Shown here: positions 18,279-27,527 of the stretch, one piece after another | How the letters are laid out: each line of letters begins with the position of its first letter | Position numbering within the stretch: position 1 is the stretch's first letter | Source: an uncultured Saprospiraceae bacterium | Lineage (GTDB): Bacteria > Bacteroidota > Bacteroidia > Chitinophagales > Saprospiraceae | Reading direction: 5' to 3' | NCBI GenBank assembly: GCA_937139495.1 | Contig: CAKZQC010000027.1 | Location: 62,001-126,000, forward strand | DNA: 64,000 nucleotides | Program-made: the position numbers and the translations under genes | Notes under the pieces: model-generated | Database searches by the model: none | Told to the model about the DNA's origin: nothing | The model's input: only the letters and a program-made list of their open reading frames with translations

Positions 18279-19448
18279 TTATTTAGATTCTACTTCTACA
18301 TTATCTCGACCATCACATACTACCTCAATTTCTACTCGGCGGTTAATAGGGTCACCTTCGGGAAGAACAGGGTCTGCGGAGCCATGGTACTCATAGTTGA
18401 TACGATTAAGACCTATACCATACATTCCTAACCAGCGCTGCAATTTAATTACTCTAGCTTTCGACAGCTCCAAATTCCGTTCCTTATTGCCAAACACATC
18501 CGAATACCCGTGCAACACAAGTGTAGAATTAGGGTGTTCCCTCATGTACAAAAAGATCAGATTGAGCGTTTTTTTACCTTTCACCATACCTTTGAACTTC
18601 GTAGAGTTATCATGAAACTGTACATTGTCAAGCACCAAACGTTCGCCACAAACAATATCACTCAACCGATGTAATCGTTTAATCTTATAAGGATTTTCAT
18701 CAGGCTTAGGTTCTGGCTTAGGCTCTGGTTTTACAATTGGTTCTGGCTTAGGCTTAGGCTCTGGTTCTGGTTCTGGTTTTACAATGGGCTTGGGGTCTGG
18801 TTTTGGTTTTGGTTTTGGCTTAGGTTTTGGTTTTGGTTTTGGTTTTGGAGCTATATTTTTGCGCGAATTGACGTTGTATTTTTTTTCAAATTCTGCGATA
18901 TTGCTATCACTGTCTTTATCTTCGCCCAAGTCTGGATCGTCCCAAGTTTTCAATTTAATATTGAAACAATTAAAATGTTGCCGATTGTACTCCTGTCCCT
19001 TTCCCTCTATCAAATCGGCAGAAGTAAGGTCATTGTCAAAACGCTCAAAATGTACCTCACAACTAAATACCGTATGTTTTCTTCCATCTAATGCTGGAAG
19101 AGAATAAGTAGAAGTCACGTTTGATTTCATCAATACGCCATTTCTACGGACATTCCTAATCGCCTTTAGATTATAATCCTTACGGATATTTCTACCCTTG
19201 ATATACCAAGGGTGGTCGCCTCCTGGAGGGTAAAAGATAGCCGAAACAGTGGCAATACCGTCACTCCCATTTTCACAAACAAACCTAAAGTGACAAATCG
19301 TGCTACTTTTGGTGTATTCTATCTTATCCAAAATATAGCTATCTTGCCATTTTCGGTAACTCGGTTTGTGATCTGTATGAGTCTGTTGTGCTTGTAGCGG
19401 TATAGCCGCCAACAAAAACAAGGTACTTATTAGTAATACATATTTCAT
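18279..19448 (-). CDS. Secreted protein: novel repeated domain plus OmpA domain (paralogue 2)
   Basis: From the ATG at 19448 the product is 389 residues with a signal peptide ending PLQAQ; an upstream in-frame start at 19472 is less likely. Architecture matches the downstream gene: the shared domain (LDKIEYT, FYPPGG, NVRRNG, DLIEGKGQEYNRQHFN), a Lys-Pro/Glu-Pro repeat linker of about 60 residues encoded at 18690-18850, and an OmpA domain (LHGYSDVFGNKERNLELSKA, INRRVEIEV). The linker is about twice as long as in the neighbour, consistent with repeat slippage. The stop overlaps an upstream in-frame start of the next gene (TAATG at 18281-18277). Confidence 0.86.
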   Translation of the reverse strand: MKYVLLISTLFLLAAIPLQAQQTHTDHKPSYRKWQDSYILDKIEYTKSSTICHFRFVCENGSDGIATVSAIFYPPGGDHPWYIKGRNIRKDYNLKAIRNVRRNGVLMKSNVTSTYSLPALDGRKHTVFSCEVHFERFDNDLTSADLIEGKGQEYNRQHFNCFNIKLKTWDDPDLGEDKDSDSNIAEFEKKYNVNSRKNIAPKPKPKPKPKPKPKPKPDPKPIVKPEPEPEPKPKPEPIVKPEPKPEPKPDENPYKIKRLHRLSDIVCGERLVLDNVQFHDNSTKFKGMVKGKKTLNLIFLYMREHPNSTLVLHGYSDVFGNKERNLELSKARVIKLQRWLGMYGIGLNRINYEYHGSADPVLPEGDPINRRVEIEVVCDGRDNVEVESK

Positions 19449-19623
19449 AATATAGTTGGGTAGGTTCATCAATACGACAGCTCAAAAAAAACAAATCTAG
19501 GTTGCTGTCCTCCGTTCTTAGATTGTACAGATATTCAAATATTAAACCAATTGTAAGTATAACGCTGCTAATGCTTACAAAATTATACAGTATTTGGACA
19601 ATATTGGTTCGCAAACTTGCACT

Positions 19624-20910
19624 TTACAGCCCTTTAGTTCCTTCTTTTCGTTTTGCTCTAGCAGCTCTCCGTGCTTCCTTTCGTTTTGCTGTTCTCCTCT
19701 CTTTTTCAGTAGGCATCTTTATTGGGGTTCCATCTACATACATCAACGTTTTGGACTTATTTTTTGCTCTACCTCTTTTCCGATAGGCAGTACTATCACC
19801 TAACTCACCAGTAATAGGATTTTTGATAGTAATATCAAAGTAATTGAAGTGATTACGATTATATTCCTGACCTGCTCCTTCTATCAGATCGACTGCTTTT
19901 ATATTCTTGGGCAGGCGTTCAAAATGTACCTCATACGTAAACACATTTTTGACGGCATCATCTGTCTTGACGACTAATTCTTTTTTTAAATCCTTTTTTA
20001 GCAATGCTCCATTTTGATGAATATTTTTAATGCTTTGCATCTCAAATTGATTACTAGGGTGTTGTCTATCTTTGAGCAAATAATCATACACATTGCCCTT
20101 GGCATAAAAAGTAACCCTGCTGGATTGTATCATCACCCGACAATGAAATATAGTATTGCTGTTAGTATATTCTATTTTGTCGATACCATAAGAAGTCTCA
20201 AAAGCTCTAAATTCTGGTAGGGTATCCGTGTACAAATAAGAGGTTTTAGCACCATTCGGAAACCTAGGAGTATTAAATATAACTTGCTCTTCTTCTTCTA
20301 GTCCATAACCTTCATAAATGGTATTTTTATACTTCGTCAAAAAGGCAGTAATCCGCTTTTGCTCATCCACTGCCGTCCCTAATGCTTTATCTGACTTTTT
20401 CTTGATTTGAAGTGCAAGTACATTGAAGTGACCACGGGTGTAACGTTGATCTTTTCCTTCTAGCAAATCCATTTCTTTCGTCTGGTTATACACAGGTTCC
20501 AAGTGAATTTCACAATTGACAATATGCCGTCCTATTTTTGTTGGCTGTTCTATTTTTGTGGTGCTTTTGAGTACCCTATACGCTAGTTTTCCATCTAGGT
20601 AAATTTGTTCTATTGCTTTAAGTTTGAGCTCCTTTTCAGTGGTGCGTTCTATCAAACACCAAGGATGTACACCATCTGGTGCATACAACTTAATCCCATT
20701 TTTGCTACCTTCATAGACCTCTATAGCATACCAAAAATGTATAATGGTAGCCGCTGGCGTATAAATAACCTTGCTAATAAGCATTTGATTCTCATTCGCA
20801 GGAGCGATTAGTTGATAGCTAGGATTATAATCTGTATAAGATACCACTTCCGATTCTATCTGTGCCTGTACAGCACCAACTAACAACAAAAAAAAGAGGA
20901 GTAAACGCAT
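19624..20910 (-). CDS. Secreted protein with two copies of the novel domain (paralogue 3)
   Basis: A 428-residue protein with a signal peptide (MRLLLFFLLLVGAVQAQ). It carries the shared domain twice: a divergent copy (about 40-185; VIYT, LYAPDG, DLLEGKDQRYTRGHFN) and a closer copy (about 240-380; IDKIEYT, NIHQNG, DLIEGAGQEYNRNHFN). There is no OmpA domain. Instead it ends in a very basic tail rich in Lys, Arg and Ala (RRTAKRKEARRAARAKRK). It lies 40 bp downstream of paralogue 4 and 175 bp upstream of the paralogue 2 ATG (both on the minus strand). Function unknown. Confidence 0.82.
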   Translation of the reverse strand: MRLLLFFLLLVGAVQAQIESEVVSYTDYNPSYQLIAPANENQMLISKVIYTPAATIIHFWYAIEVYEGSKNGIKLYAPDGVHPWCLIERTTEKELKLKAIEQIYLDGKLAYRVLKSTTKIEQPTKIGRHIVNCEIHLEPVYNQTKEMDLLEGKDQRYTRGHFNVLALQIKKKSDKALGTAVDEQKRITAFLTKYKNTIYEGYGLEEEEQVIFNTPRFPNGAKTSYLYTDTLPEFRAFETSYGIDKIEYTNSNTIFHCRVMIQSSRVTFYAKGNVYDYLLKDRQHPSNQFEMQSIKNIHQNGALLKKDLKKELVVKTDDAVKNVFTYEVHFERLPKNIKAVDLIEGAGQEYNRNHFNYFDITIKNPITGELGDSTAYRKRGRAKNKSKTLMYVDGTPIKMPTEKERRTAKRKEARRAARAKRKEGTKGL

Positions 20911-20950
20911 AATTAAATAATTGCACTGCTAAAAAAAATAATTTGGGGTT

Positions 20951-21646
20951 CTAATTCCAGTCCCGATATTCCGCTGCTTTTCGCTGCTGCTCTTTTGCTA
21001 GTTTTTTTGCCTTTTGTTTGGCTGCTTTAGCCTCTTGTTTAGTCAATTTCTTATCCTCCAGAACATCCTTTTCAGATACTCCCGTTGGTGGTTCTTTTAT
21101 AAGGACATTAAAATAATTGAAGTGATTATGGTCATATTCACTCCCTAGCCCTTCTATCAAATCAACTGTTTTTATATTTTGGGGCAACCGTTCAAAATGC
21201 ACTTCGTACGTAAACACGTTTTTTCTGCGTGTGATAGCTACGGTTAGTTTTTCTTTCAAATCTTCTTTTATCAATATCCCATTTTCATAAATATTTTTGA
21301 TAGCAATTAGCTCAAATTGATTCGCAGCAGACTCCTTATCCTTCACTACATAATTATTGCCCTCTCCTTTGGCATAGAAATAAATTTCCTTCGACTTTGT
21401 TATCACCACTCGACAGTGAAAGATAGTTCGGTTAGCTGTATATTCTATTTTATCAATAGTATACGTTTTTTTATAGGCTTTAAACTCTGGAGAGTTGTCG
21501 ATATAAAGATAAGTCGTCTTTGGATCATTAGAAACTGAAGCTACCTCGTTGGCAGAATTGTCTTCTGTTTTATCATAATCCTTATGATGCTGTACTTGTC
21601 CCTGTACGACATTGACAAAAAATAAAAATAAAAAAAACAGACGCAT
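20951..21646 (-). CDS. Secreted protein with one copy of the novel domain (paralogue 4)
   Basis: A 231-residue protein with a signal peptide (MRLFFLFLFFVNVVQGQ). It has one copy of the shared domain (about 60-190): IDKIEYT, NIYENG, EVHFERLPQNIKTVDLIEG and YDHNHFNYFNV. It closely resembles the second copy in paralogue 3. The C-terminal 40 residues are Lys/Ala-rich (LTKQEAKAAKQKAKKLAKE). It is the first gene of the minus-strand cluster. Function unknown. Confidence 0.82.
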   Translation of the reverse strand: MRLFFLFLFFVNVVQGQVQHHKDYDKTEDNSANEVASVSNDPKTTYLYIDNSPEFKAYKKTYTIDKIEYTANRTIFHCRVVITKSKEIYFYAKGEGNNYVVKDKESAANQFELIAIKNIYENGILIKEDLKEKLTVAITRRKNVFTYEVHFERLPQNIKTVDLIEGLGSEYDHNHFNYFNVLIKEPPTGVSEKDVLEDKKLTKQEAKAAKQKAKKLAKEQQRKAAEYRDWN

Positions 21647-21695
21647 AATTGAAAAATTAAAGTAATAAAATAGGGTTACGAGTATCTCTCCCCTA

Positions 21696-22466
21696 TTAAT
21701 CCTCCTCTATGAACTCATTCAGTGCCGCCAAAAGTTCCTTTGGCTTCTCGGCATGTACCCAATGCCCTGCCCCCTCGATAGTAATCAAGCTCGTATTCGG
21801 AAAAAACAACTGATAATCAGGCAATTCTGCCGCTTTTACATAATCAGAATTGGCACCATTGACAAACAACGTTTCACCTTCGTAAGGCTCTCCTTCTAGG
21901 CTATTGCCCAATATATGGGCATAATTATCAAAAATGCTTTGCAAATTCATCTTCCACGCATACTTGCCACTCTCCTTATCCAAGTGCAGATTTTTGAGTA
22001 GAAATTGGCGAACACCTTCATTTTTTATTTTGGTTTGCAAATAATCGTCGGCATCATTTCGAGAAGCCAATGTCGATAAGTCTAACCCAAACAAGGCATC
22101 AAAAATGGTTTGGTGAGAGCCCACATATTTTTTTGGTGCAATATCGACTACGACCAGTTTTGTCACCATATCAGGATACTCTGTAGCAAGCTGCATTGCT
22201 ACTTTTCCACCCATCGAATGCCCAATTACCGTCGCCTCAAACATCCAATTTTCTTCCATAAACTCTTTGACATCATTTGCCATCAAGCTATAACTCAGCT
22301 CCTCCGTATGTGGCGAGCGTCCATGGTTTCTTAAATCTACAATATACACCAAGTAGTTTTTTGCCAATTTCTTGGCAATGGTCTGCCAATTGTCGAGCGT
22401 ACCAAACATGCCATGCAAAATGATTACTGGCTCTCCTTGTCCAAAGCTCTTAAAATTTAATTCCAT
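21696..22466 (-). CDS. Alpha/beta-fold hydrolase (YbfF-like esterase)
   Basis: A 256-residue cytoplasmic hydrolase. It shows the oxyanion HGMFG (18-22), DLRNHGRSPH (44-53), the nucleophile elbow GHSMGGK (Ser84) and the catalytic histidine in GAGHWVHAEKP near the C-terminus. This is the layout of YbfF-type acyl esterases and MenH-like enzymes. No menaquinone genes are nearby, so an esterase is the better guess. Substrate unknown. Confidence 0.9.
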   Translation of the reverse strand: MELNFKSFGQGEPVIILHGMFGTLDNWQTIAKKLAKNYLVYIVDLRNHGRSPHTEELSYSLMANDVKEFMEENWMFEATVIGHSMGGKVAMQLATEYPDMVTKLVVVDIAPKKYVGSHQTIFDALFGLDLSTLASRNDADDYLQTKIKNEGVRQFLLKNLHLDKESGKYAWKMNLQSIFDNYAHILGNSLEGEPYEGETLFVNGANSDYVKAAELPDYQLFFPNTSLITIEGAGHWVHAEKPKELLAALNEFIEED

Positions 22467-22547
22467 CTTTCTATCCTATTACAAAACAGGGTCGTTCTAC
22501 TTTTTTGTAGCCCAACCCTGTCGTATTTTTCTATAAAATTTGTGTAC

Positions 22548-22746
22548 TAGAGGTTATTACAAATGGAGTTGTATGAAGGTAGAGAGATAGATTTTTTTGA
22601 GTGGCAAAGATGAATAAGTTAAATGGACACATTTAACGAAGTGAACTCGGAAATTCGTAGCCATAGCTACGAAATTGAGCATTTGATGCCGTTACTCGAA
22701 AAAAGATATTTTCTTCGCCATACGAATCTATTCGTAATAACCTCTA
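22548..22746. repeat. MITE-like element, family B, copy 1 (199 bp)
   Basis: The ends are TAGAGGTTATTAC at the left and GTAATAACCTCTA at the right, inverted repeats that extend imperfectly to about 26 bp (…GAATRGA…). The interior includes AAGATAGA-type and CATAGCTA-type motifs shared with a second copy at 63265-63430. TA dinucleotides at both ends fit a TA target site. No coding capacity. A separate small hairpin (CAGGGT with ACCCTG, 22487-22520) lies between it and the hydrolase start. Confidence 0.75.
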
Positions 22747-22756
22747 CTAATTTGGT

Positions 22757-24052
22757 CTACTCTACGGTCACCAAAAAGTTAGTTTTCTTTCCTTTTTGTA
22801 GCAATATATATTTGCCACCAATCAAGTCTTTTTCGGTCAAGGTATATCCTTCTTTTACCTTTTCTTTATTGACGCTAATTGCATTTTGTTTGAGCTCTCT
22901 ACGTGCTTCGCCATTCGATTTGAGGAAACCGCCTTTTTCTGCCAAAGCAGCAATAATATCAATTCCTTCTGCCAAATCTGCCTTAGCAAAAGTAGCTTGA
23001 GGCACCCCTTCAAATACATCTGCAATCAAGTGTGCAGACAACGACTTGAGTCCTTCTACGGCTGCCGTACCTTTCAAAAATAGAATTTCAGATGCTTTTT
23101 GAGCATTTTCCAAATCTTCTTGCGAGTGTACTCGAATCGTCAAATCTTCCGCTAGTGTTTTTTGTAGCTTACGCAAATGCGGTGCTTCCTGATGCTCTTT
23201 TACTAAATCGCTAATCGTTTGTTGATCTAGTAAAGTGAATATTTTGATATATTTCTCAGCATCGTCGTCAGAGGTATTCAACCAAAATTGGTAAAATTTA
23301 TACGCAGACGTTTTGTTAGGATCTAACCAAATATTACCACTTTCTGTTTTACCAAATTTGCCACCATCCGCTTTGGTTATCAGTGGGCAAGTTACCGCAA
23401 AGGCTTTGCCACTTGCTACTCTACGAATCAACTCTGTACCCGTCGTAATATTTCCCCACTGGTCAGAACCGCCCATCTGTATCGTACAGTTTTTGGCTCT
23501 GTATAGATGCAAGAAGTCGTATCCCTGCACCAATTGATACGTAAATTCCGTAAACGACATACCATCTTGGCTTTCGCCAGAAAGGCGTTTCTTGACCGAG
23601 TCTTTTGCCATCATATAATTGACCGTAATGTGCTTGCCTACATCACGAATAAAGTCAATGAATGAAAATTCTTTCATCCAATCATAATTATTGACCAATT
23701 CAGCTCCATTGGCTTGATTGCTATCAAACTCCAAGAACTTTTGCAATTGTGCCTTAATACCATCGGCATTATGGCGAAGCGTAGCTTCATCTAGCAAATT
23801 ACGTTCCTGCGACTTTCCGCTAGGGTCACCTATCATACCCGTCGCTCCTCCTACCAATGCAATCGGCTTATGCCCTGCTTCTTGTAGGTGACGAAGCATC
23901 ATAATCGACACCAAGTGACCAATGTGTAACGAATCTGCTGTTGGGTCAATTCCTACATAAGCAGCTTGCATTCCTGTAGCCAAGTGTTCTTCTATACCTG
24001 GCATTACATCTTTTGACATGCCTCTCCATGCCAACTCTTCCAAAAAATTCAT
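22757..24052 (-). CDS. tyrS: Tyrosyl-tRNA synthetase
   Basis: Using the ATG at 24052 ([11 protein letters not shown]) gives 431 residues, the usual size; an upstream in-frame start adds only ten. The class I signature HIGHL lies near residue 46, followed by [13 protein letters not shown]. The KMSKS-type loop reads KFGKTES and the tyrosine-binding QGYDFLHLY is present. The C-terminal 70 residues form an S4 RNA-binding domain. It charges tRNA-Tyr with tyrosine in the cytoplasm. Confidence 0.97.
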   Translation of the reverse strand: MNFLEELAWRGMSKDVMPGIEEHLATGMQAAYVGIDPTADSLHIGHLVSIMMLRHLQEAGHKPIALVGGATGMIGDPSGKSQERNLLDEATLRHNADGIKAQLQKFLEFDSNQANGAELVNNYDWMKEFSFIDFIRDVGKHITVNYMMAKDSVKKRLSGESQDGMSFTEFTYQLVQGYDFLHLYRAKNCTIQMGGSDQWGNITTGTELIRRVASGKAFAVTCPLITKADGGKFGKTESGNIWLDPNKTSAYKFYQFWLNTSDDDAEKYIKIFTLLDQQTISDLVKEHQEAPHLRKLQKTLAEDLTIRVHSQEDLENAQKASEILFLKGTAAVEGLKSLSAHLIADVFEGVPQATFAKADLAEGIDIIAALAEKGGFLKSNGEARRELKQNAISVNKEKVKEGYTLTEKDLIGGKYILLQKGKKTNFLVTVE

Positions 24053-24172
24053 AGTTATTTTGCTTAATCTTTTTATATACAACTACTTTCCAAAAAGAGT
24101 TGTAATAATGCGTATTGTTTTGGACTAAACGACTTGTGATACTTAATCGTTCAAAAATCTAAAAAATCCTAT

Positions 24173-25381
24173 TTATTCTACGTACAAAACCAATCCTTTC
24201 AAGTAATTACCCTCTGGATGAAAAATATTGACAGGGTGATCTGCTGGTTGCGTCAAGCGATGCAGTACCCTTACTTTGCGTTTTGCTTCGATAGCTGCAG
24301 CAGTAATCGTATTATAAAAAAGTTGATTATCGACCACTTGCGAGCAAGAAAAAGTAAACAAAACACCACCTGATTTGAGATGTTCCAATCCTGCTATATT
24401 CAATCTTTTGTACGCCTGAATGGCATTGTGTCTTTTACTTGCTGTTTTGGCATAAGCTGGCGGATCCAATACAATGACATCATACTGTTCGTTTTCGCCT
24501 TCTTGCTCTTTCAAGAATTTCATCACATCGCCTACGTAACTTTTGTGATTCGATTCTTGCAACTCATTCAACGCCAAGTTTTCTTCTAGCAAATCAATTG
24601 CTTTGGCAGAAGCATCAACAGAATGTACCTCTTTGGCTCCAGCCAATAAAGCATAGACCGAAAAGCCACCAGAATAACAGAACGCATTCAATACTTTTTT
24701 GTCCTTGCTAAACTGCTGCAACAACGCTCTGTTGTTACGCTGATCCAAGAAAAACCCAGTTTTTTGTCCTGTTTCCCAATTGATTTGGAATTTATTTCCA
24801 TTCTCTACAATAGCGGCACTATTGCCTTCGAATGAACGCCACAAGTAACCATTTTCGGTCGTTTTAGCGAAGTTAGAAGGTAGCGTCGTGCTACTTTTGT
24901 TATAAATCGCTACAATTCGGTCACCCAATACTTGTATCAAAGCATCTTTGATTAAGTGGCTCACTTTGTACATGCCCACAGCATGAAATTGCACGACCAC
25001 CACTTGATTATAGACATCTACAATCAAGCCTGGCAAACCATCACCTTCGCCATGTATCAAGCGATAAGCGTTTGTTCCTTCTTCTTTGTTGTCCGTCAAG
25101 TTCATTTGTTGACGAATAGCAAAAGCAGCGGCTATTTTTTGTTTCCAAAAATCACCATCAGGTATAATATCTTCAAAAGCAAACAGCTTCACGGCTATAC
25201 TTCCTTCGTAATAATGACCTACTGCCAAAAAGTTTTTGCGGTTGTCATAAACCTTGACTATATCACCATCTTTGGGGTTTCCTTCTTTGCTCTTGATAGC
25301 GCCCGAAAATACCCAAGGATGAAAACGCAAAACAGGAATTTCTTTTTTTGATTTTAGGTATATGCTGCCATATTTATTCAT
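24173..25381 (-). CDS. Class I rRNA large-subunit methyltransferase, RlmI-like
   Basis: The start at 25381 (MNKYGSIYLKSKK) gives 402 residues and overlaps the upstream monooxygenase stop by 8 bp. A longer in-frame version from 25420 has an atypical Met/Thr-rich leader. The N-terminal 80 residues form a PUA-type RNA-binding domain (HPWVFSGAI, GDIVKVYD). The Rossmann methyltransferase part shows LNAFCYSGGFSVYAL, an acidic VDASAKA and the catalytic-loop DPPAYAK. RlmI family enzymes methylate a cytosine of 23S rRNA with SAM. Confidence 0.9.
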   Translation of the reverse strand: MNKYGSIYLKSKKEIPVLRFHPWVFSGAIKSKEGNPKDGDIVKVYDNRKNFLAVGHYYEGSIAVKLFAFEDIIPDGDFWKQKIAAAFAIRQQMNLTDNKEEGTNAYRLIHGEGDGLPGLIVDVYNQVVVVQFHAVGMYKVSHLIKDALIQVLGDRIVAIYNKSSTTLPSNFAKTTENGYLWRSFEGNSAAIVENGNKFQINWETGQKTGFFLDQRNNRALLQQFSKDKKVLNAFCYSGGFSVYALLAGAKEVHSVDASAKAIDLLEENLALNELQESNHKSYVGDVMKFLKEQEGENEQYDVIVLDPPAYAKTASKRHNAIQAYKRLNIAGLEHLKSGGVLFTFSCSQVVDNQLFYNTITAAAIEAKRKVRVLHRLTQPADHPVNIFHPEGNYLKGLVLYVE

Positions 25382-26966
25382 CGTCATCATCGTTTTTGTT
25401 GACCACATAAGGTGGTTCACTGATCATTAATTGAGCCAATGCAGCATTTAATTTTTGTGTATTGCTACAATACTCATATACAATTCTATCGGGTCGCACT
25501 ATCAGAAAAGCTGCTTTTTTTTCTTGCATCATTGCTGCTACTTTTCCTTTTTGGTCATAGACACTTTCTGCTACTCGATGATCTTCCAAAAATGTTTTTT
25601 GGGAAGGTATTATTCTAATAAATTTAGTCTCCATCTTAGCCAGATATTCCAAATAACGCACTTGTATGGCATCTACTGGATTGCTATCCATGGCTATTAT
25701 AGTATAATAATCGCCTAATATACTATTGAGTCCTACTTCTTTTGCTTTATTATTAATTACCAAAGGTAATAAGGCAACCGTACCTGCTCCACGCAATCGA
25801 CTCCCTAGAGTTCCTGAGCGGACTAAACTGCTCGTATCCCATGTTCTGGTCAGTAACCACTTGGGGATAATCGGCACAAAAAATCGAATCCATTTGAGCT
25901 TGCTCGACTCAAAAAGTCGCTTCACCCAGAGATTCAGCCGAATCAAATATTTAACATTATCAATCCGTTCTATTTGGTACCTTTGCAAGGTCGTAGCAGG
26001 CATTTTTTGCTGCTGCACTAGACTCCATTTGGCGGCCAAGTTAGCAACATCTTTGATGCCTGCCGACAAGCTCAATCCCAAATAAGGAGGCATAATATGA
26101 GCCGCATCTCCTGCTATAAAAATCCGCCCATCTTGCCATTTTTCTAGTATTTTCGTTTCAAAACTATACACAAAAGAAGACTGAATCTCCAACGGTCGTT
26201 TGCTCCATTCTTCTAGTAGCGTTCGTACCTTTTGGTGAATAGCAGGGTCGTTAATTTGGGCGGTCGGAATCTGAAATTCCCATCGTTCTCTATAAGCTCC
26301 ATGCGGAATCCTTGTGACAGGAAATTCGCTATCATAAATCGTTTGCACAAACTTAGGTTGATCGACAGCGGTAGCTGCCGTAGCATCGACACAAAGCACA
26401 CTACTGCTGTACTTATAGTCTTGTATTGCAATACCTAAGAAATTAGCAATTCGGCTATATTGACCATTACAAACCAATACATAATCGGTCGTAAAGTGGC
26501 TATATTTCAATTTCTTTGGCGTCGACAAATAGGCTAATATGCTCCCATTATCTTGCTCCTCCAATGTTTCTACTTCTTGGTTGTCCCAAATTGTAATCAG
26601 TGGATTTTTTCTAGCTTTTTTTTGTAATACGGTCTGTATTTCAGGCTGATAAAATCCATAAAGTGGTGCAAAATCAGACTTGCTTGTCTGATTGAACTGC
26701 ATCAAGACTCTTGCTCTTTTATCTACAATCTGTATTCCTTCTAGTGGATGCAGCAGCGGCAATAATTCTTTCAGCACGCCAATCTGCTCCAAAACCAACA
26801 TTGTTTCCTCGTCGATACGAGCCGATTTAGCCAACAGCGTATCGCTCCACGATTTTTTTTCTACGAGAACTACCTTGATACCATAATGAGCCAACACCAA
26901 AGCTGCTGTAGTGCCTAGCAGTCCGCCGCCGACAATCAGTACTTCAAATTGTGGTTGTTCTGCCAT
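25374..26966 (-). CDS. FAD-dependent aromatic-type monooxygenase
   Basis: A 530-residue flavoprotein hydroxylase. It has the N-terminal FAD-binding GGGLLGTTAAL (12-22), a DG-like segment and the GDAAHIMPPYLGLSL motif around residue 290. The layout matches MhpA/phenol-hydroxylase members of the PHBH family. The last 170 residues resemble their thioredoxin-like domain (IVRPDRIVYEYC). These enzymes hydroxylate aromatic rings with NAD(P)H and O2. A role near kynurenine chemistry is possible, but it does not have the kynurenine 3-monooxygenase layout. It lies 4 bp after the thioesterase gene. Confidence 0.88.
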   Translation of the reverse strand: MAEQPQFEVLIVGGGLLGTTAALVLAHYGIKVVLVEKKSWSDTLLAKSARIDEETMLVLEQIGVLKELLPLLHPLEGIQIVDKRARVLMQFNQTSKSDFAPLYGFYQPEIQTVLQKKARKNPLITIWDNQEVETLEEQDNGSILAYLSTPKKLKYSHFTTDYVLVCNGQYSRIANFLGIAIQDYKYSSSVLCVDATAATAVDQPKFVQTIYDSEFPVTRIPHGAYRERWEFQIPTAQINDPAIHQKVRTLLEEWSKRPLEIQSSFVYSFETKILEKWQDGRIFIAGDAAHIMPPYLGLSLSAGIKDVANLAAKWSLVQQQKMPATTLQRYQIERIDNVKYLIRLNLWVKRLFESSKLKWIRFFVPIIPKWLLTRTWDTSSLVRSGTLGSRLRGAGTVALLPLVINNKAKEVGLNSILGDYYTIIAMDSNPVDAIQVRYLEYLAKMETKFIRIIPSQKTFLEDHRVAESVYDQKGKVAAMMQEKKAAFLIVRPDRIVYEYCSNTQKLNAALAQLMISEPPYVVNKNDDDDE

Positions 26967-26970
26967 ATTT

Positions 26971-27387
26971 TTAGTAGCTCTTGCCCTCCACTTCTTCTAT
27001 AGCAGTACGCCAGTGTTCTGGAATACGTACGCTGCGTCCCTTCTTGGGGTCAATCATCACGATAGTACAACTGGCTTGTGCCGCAAGTCCTAGTGTAGGG
27101 CTAACCATATCGCAAGTCATTTCCAAAGAAGCAGACCCCATTTTACTGACCATAACATTCATTTGCAGAACATCTGGATAAACTACTGGCTTCTTATAGC
27201 TACAGCTAATATTGGCAAGTACGGGTATTGCTTCCGCCGATACAAAACCTCCAATAGCAGGTATTTGTGCAAAGTATTCAATTCGAGCCGACTCGAAATA
27301 TTTAAGATAAACCGTATTGTTGACGTGTCCGAATGCGTCCATGTCGCCCCAAGATACTTTCTGTTGGGTAATCACTTTATAATCCAT
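26971..27387 (-). CDS. Acyl-CoA thioesterase, 4HBT/YbgC type
   Basis: A 138-residue hot-dog-fold thioesterase. The signature WGDMDAFGHVNNTVYLKYFE carries the catalytic aspartate. The ATG at 27387 is preferred over the GTG at 27408, because a perfect -7 element (TACATTTG on the minus strand, 27408-27415) overlaps the GTG. It hydrolyses an acyl-CoA of unknown chain. It heads a three-gene operon with the monooxygenase and the RlmI-like methyltransferase. Confidence 0.9.
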   Translation of the reverse strand: MDYKVITQQKVSWGDMDAFGHVNNTVYLKYFESARIEYFAQIPAIGGFVSAEAIPVLANISCSYKKPVVYPDVLQMNVMVSKMGSASLEMTCDMVSPTLGLAAQASCTIVMIDPKKGRSVRIPEHWRTAIEEVEGKSY

Positions 27388-27407
27388 GTTTGTGTATATT
27401 TTAACCA

Positions 27408-27415
27408 CAAATGTA
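27408..27415 (-). promoter_or_regulatory. -7 promoter element for the thioesterase operon
   Basis: The minus strand reads TACATTTG, a full match to TAnnTTTG, about 20 bases upstream of the ATG at 27387. This decides the start codon of the thioesterase gene. Confidence 0.6.
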
Positions 27416-27464
27416 GGTTAAAAATAGTAGATTTTAGATTTTTTGGTACACCTAAAAACAAAAA

Positions 27465-27496
27465 GGCAAATAACTACCCGAAGATAATTATTTGCC
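27465..27496 (-). terminator. Terminator of the secreted binding protein gene
   Basis: A 9-bp stem GGCAAATAA (27465-27473) with TTATTTGCC (27488-27496). On the minus strand it is followed by a T-rich run. Confidence 0.7.
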
Positions 27497-27527
27497 CACT
27501 AATCTATATGCTCCTAAGAGCTAACAA

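Noticed and set aside
18784..18850. GGTTTT repeats that look like telomere or CRISPR repeats
   Set aside because: They code in frame for the Lys-Pro linker of an OmpA-domain protein; there are no spacers of CRISPR size.
17200..21646. Idea that the paralogue cluster is a toxin-immunity or phage-defence locus
   Set aside because: All four products have signal peptides and two bind peptidoglycan; no nuclease, toxin or helicase motif is seen.
22623..23000. 125-residue plus-strand ORF starting inside the family B element
   Set aside because: Most of it is antisense to the S4 domain of tyrS; the element itself has no coding capacity.
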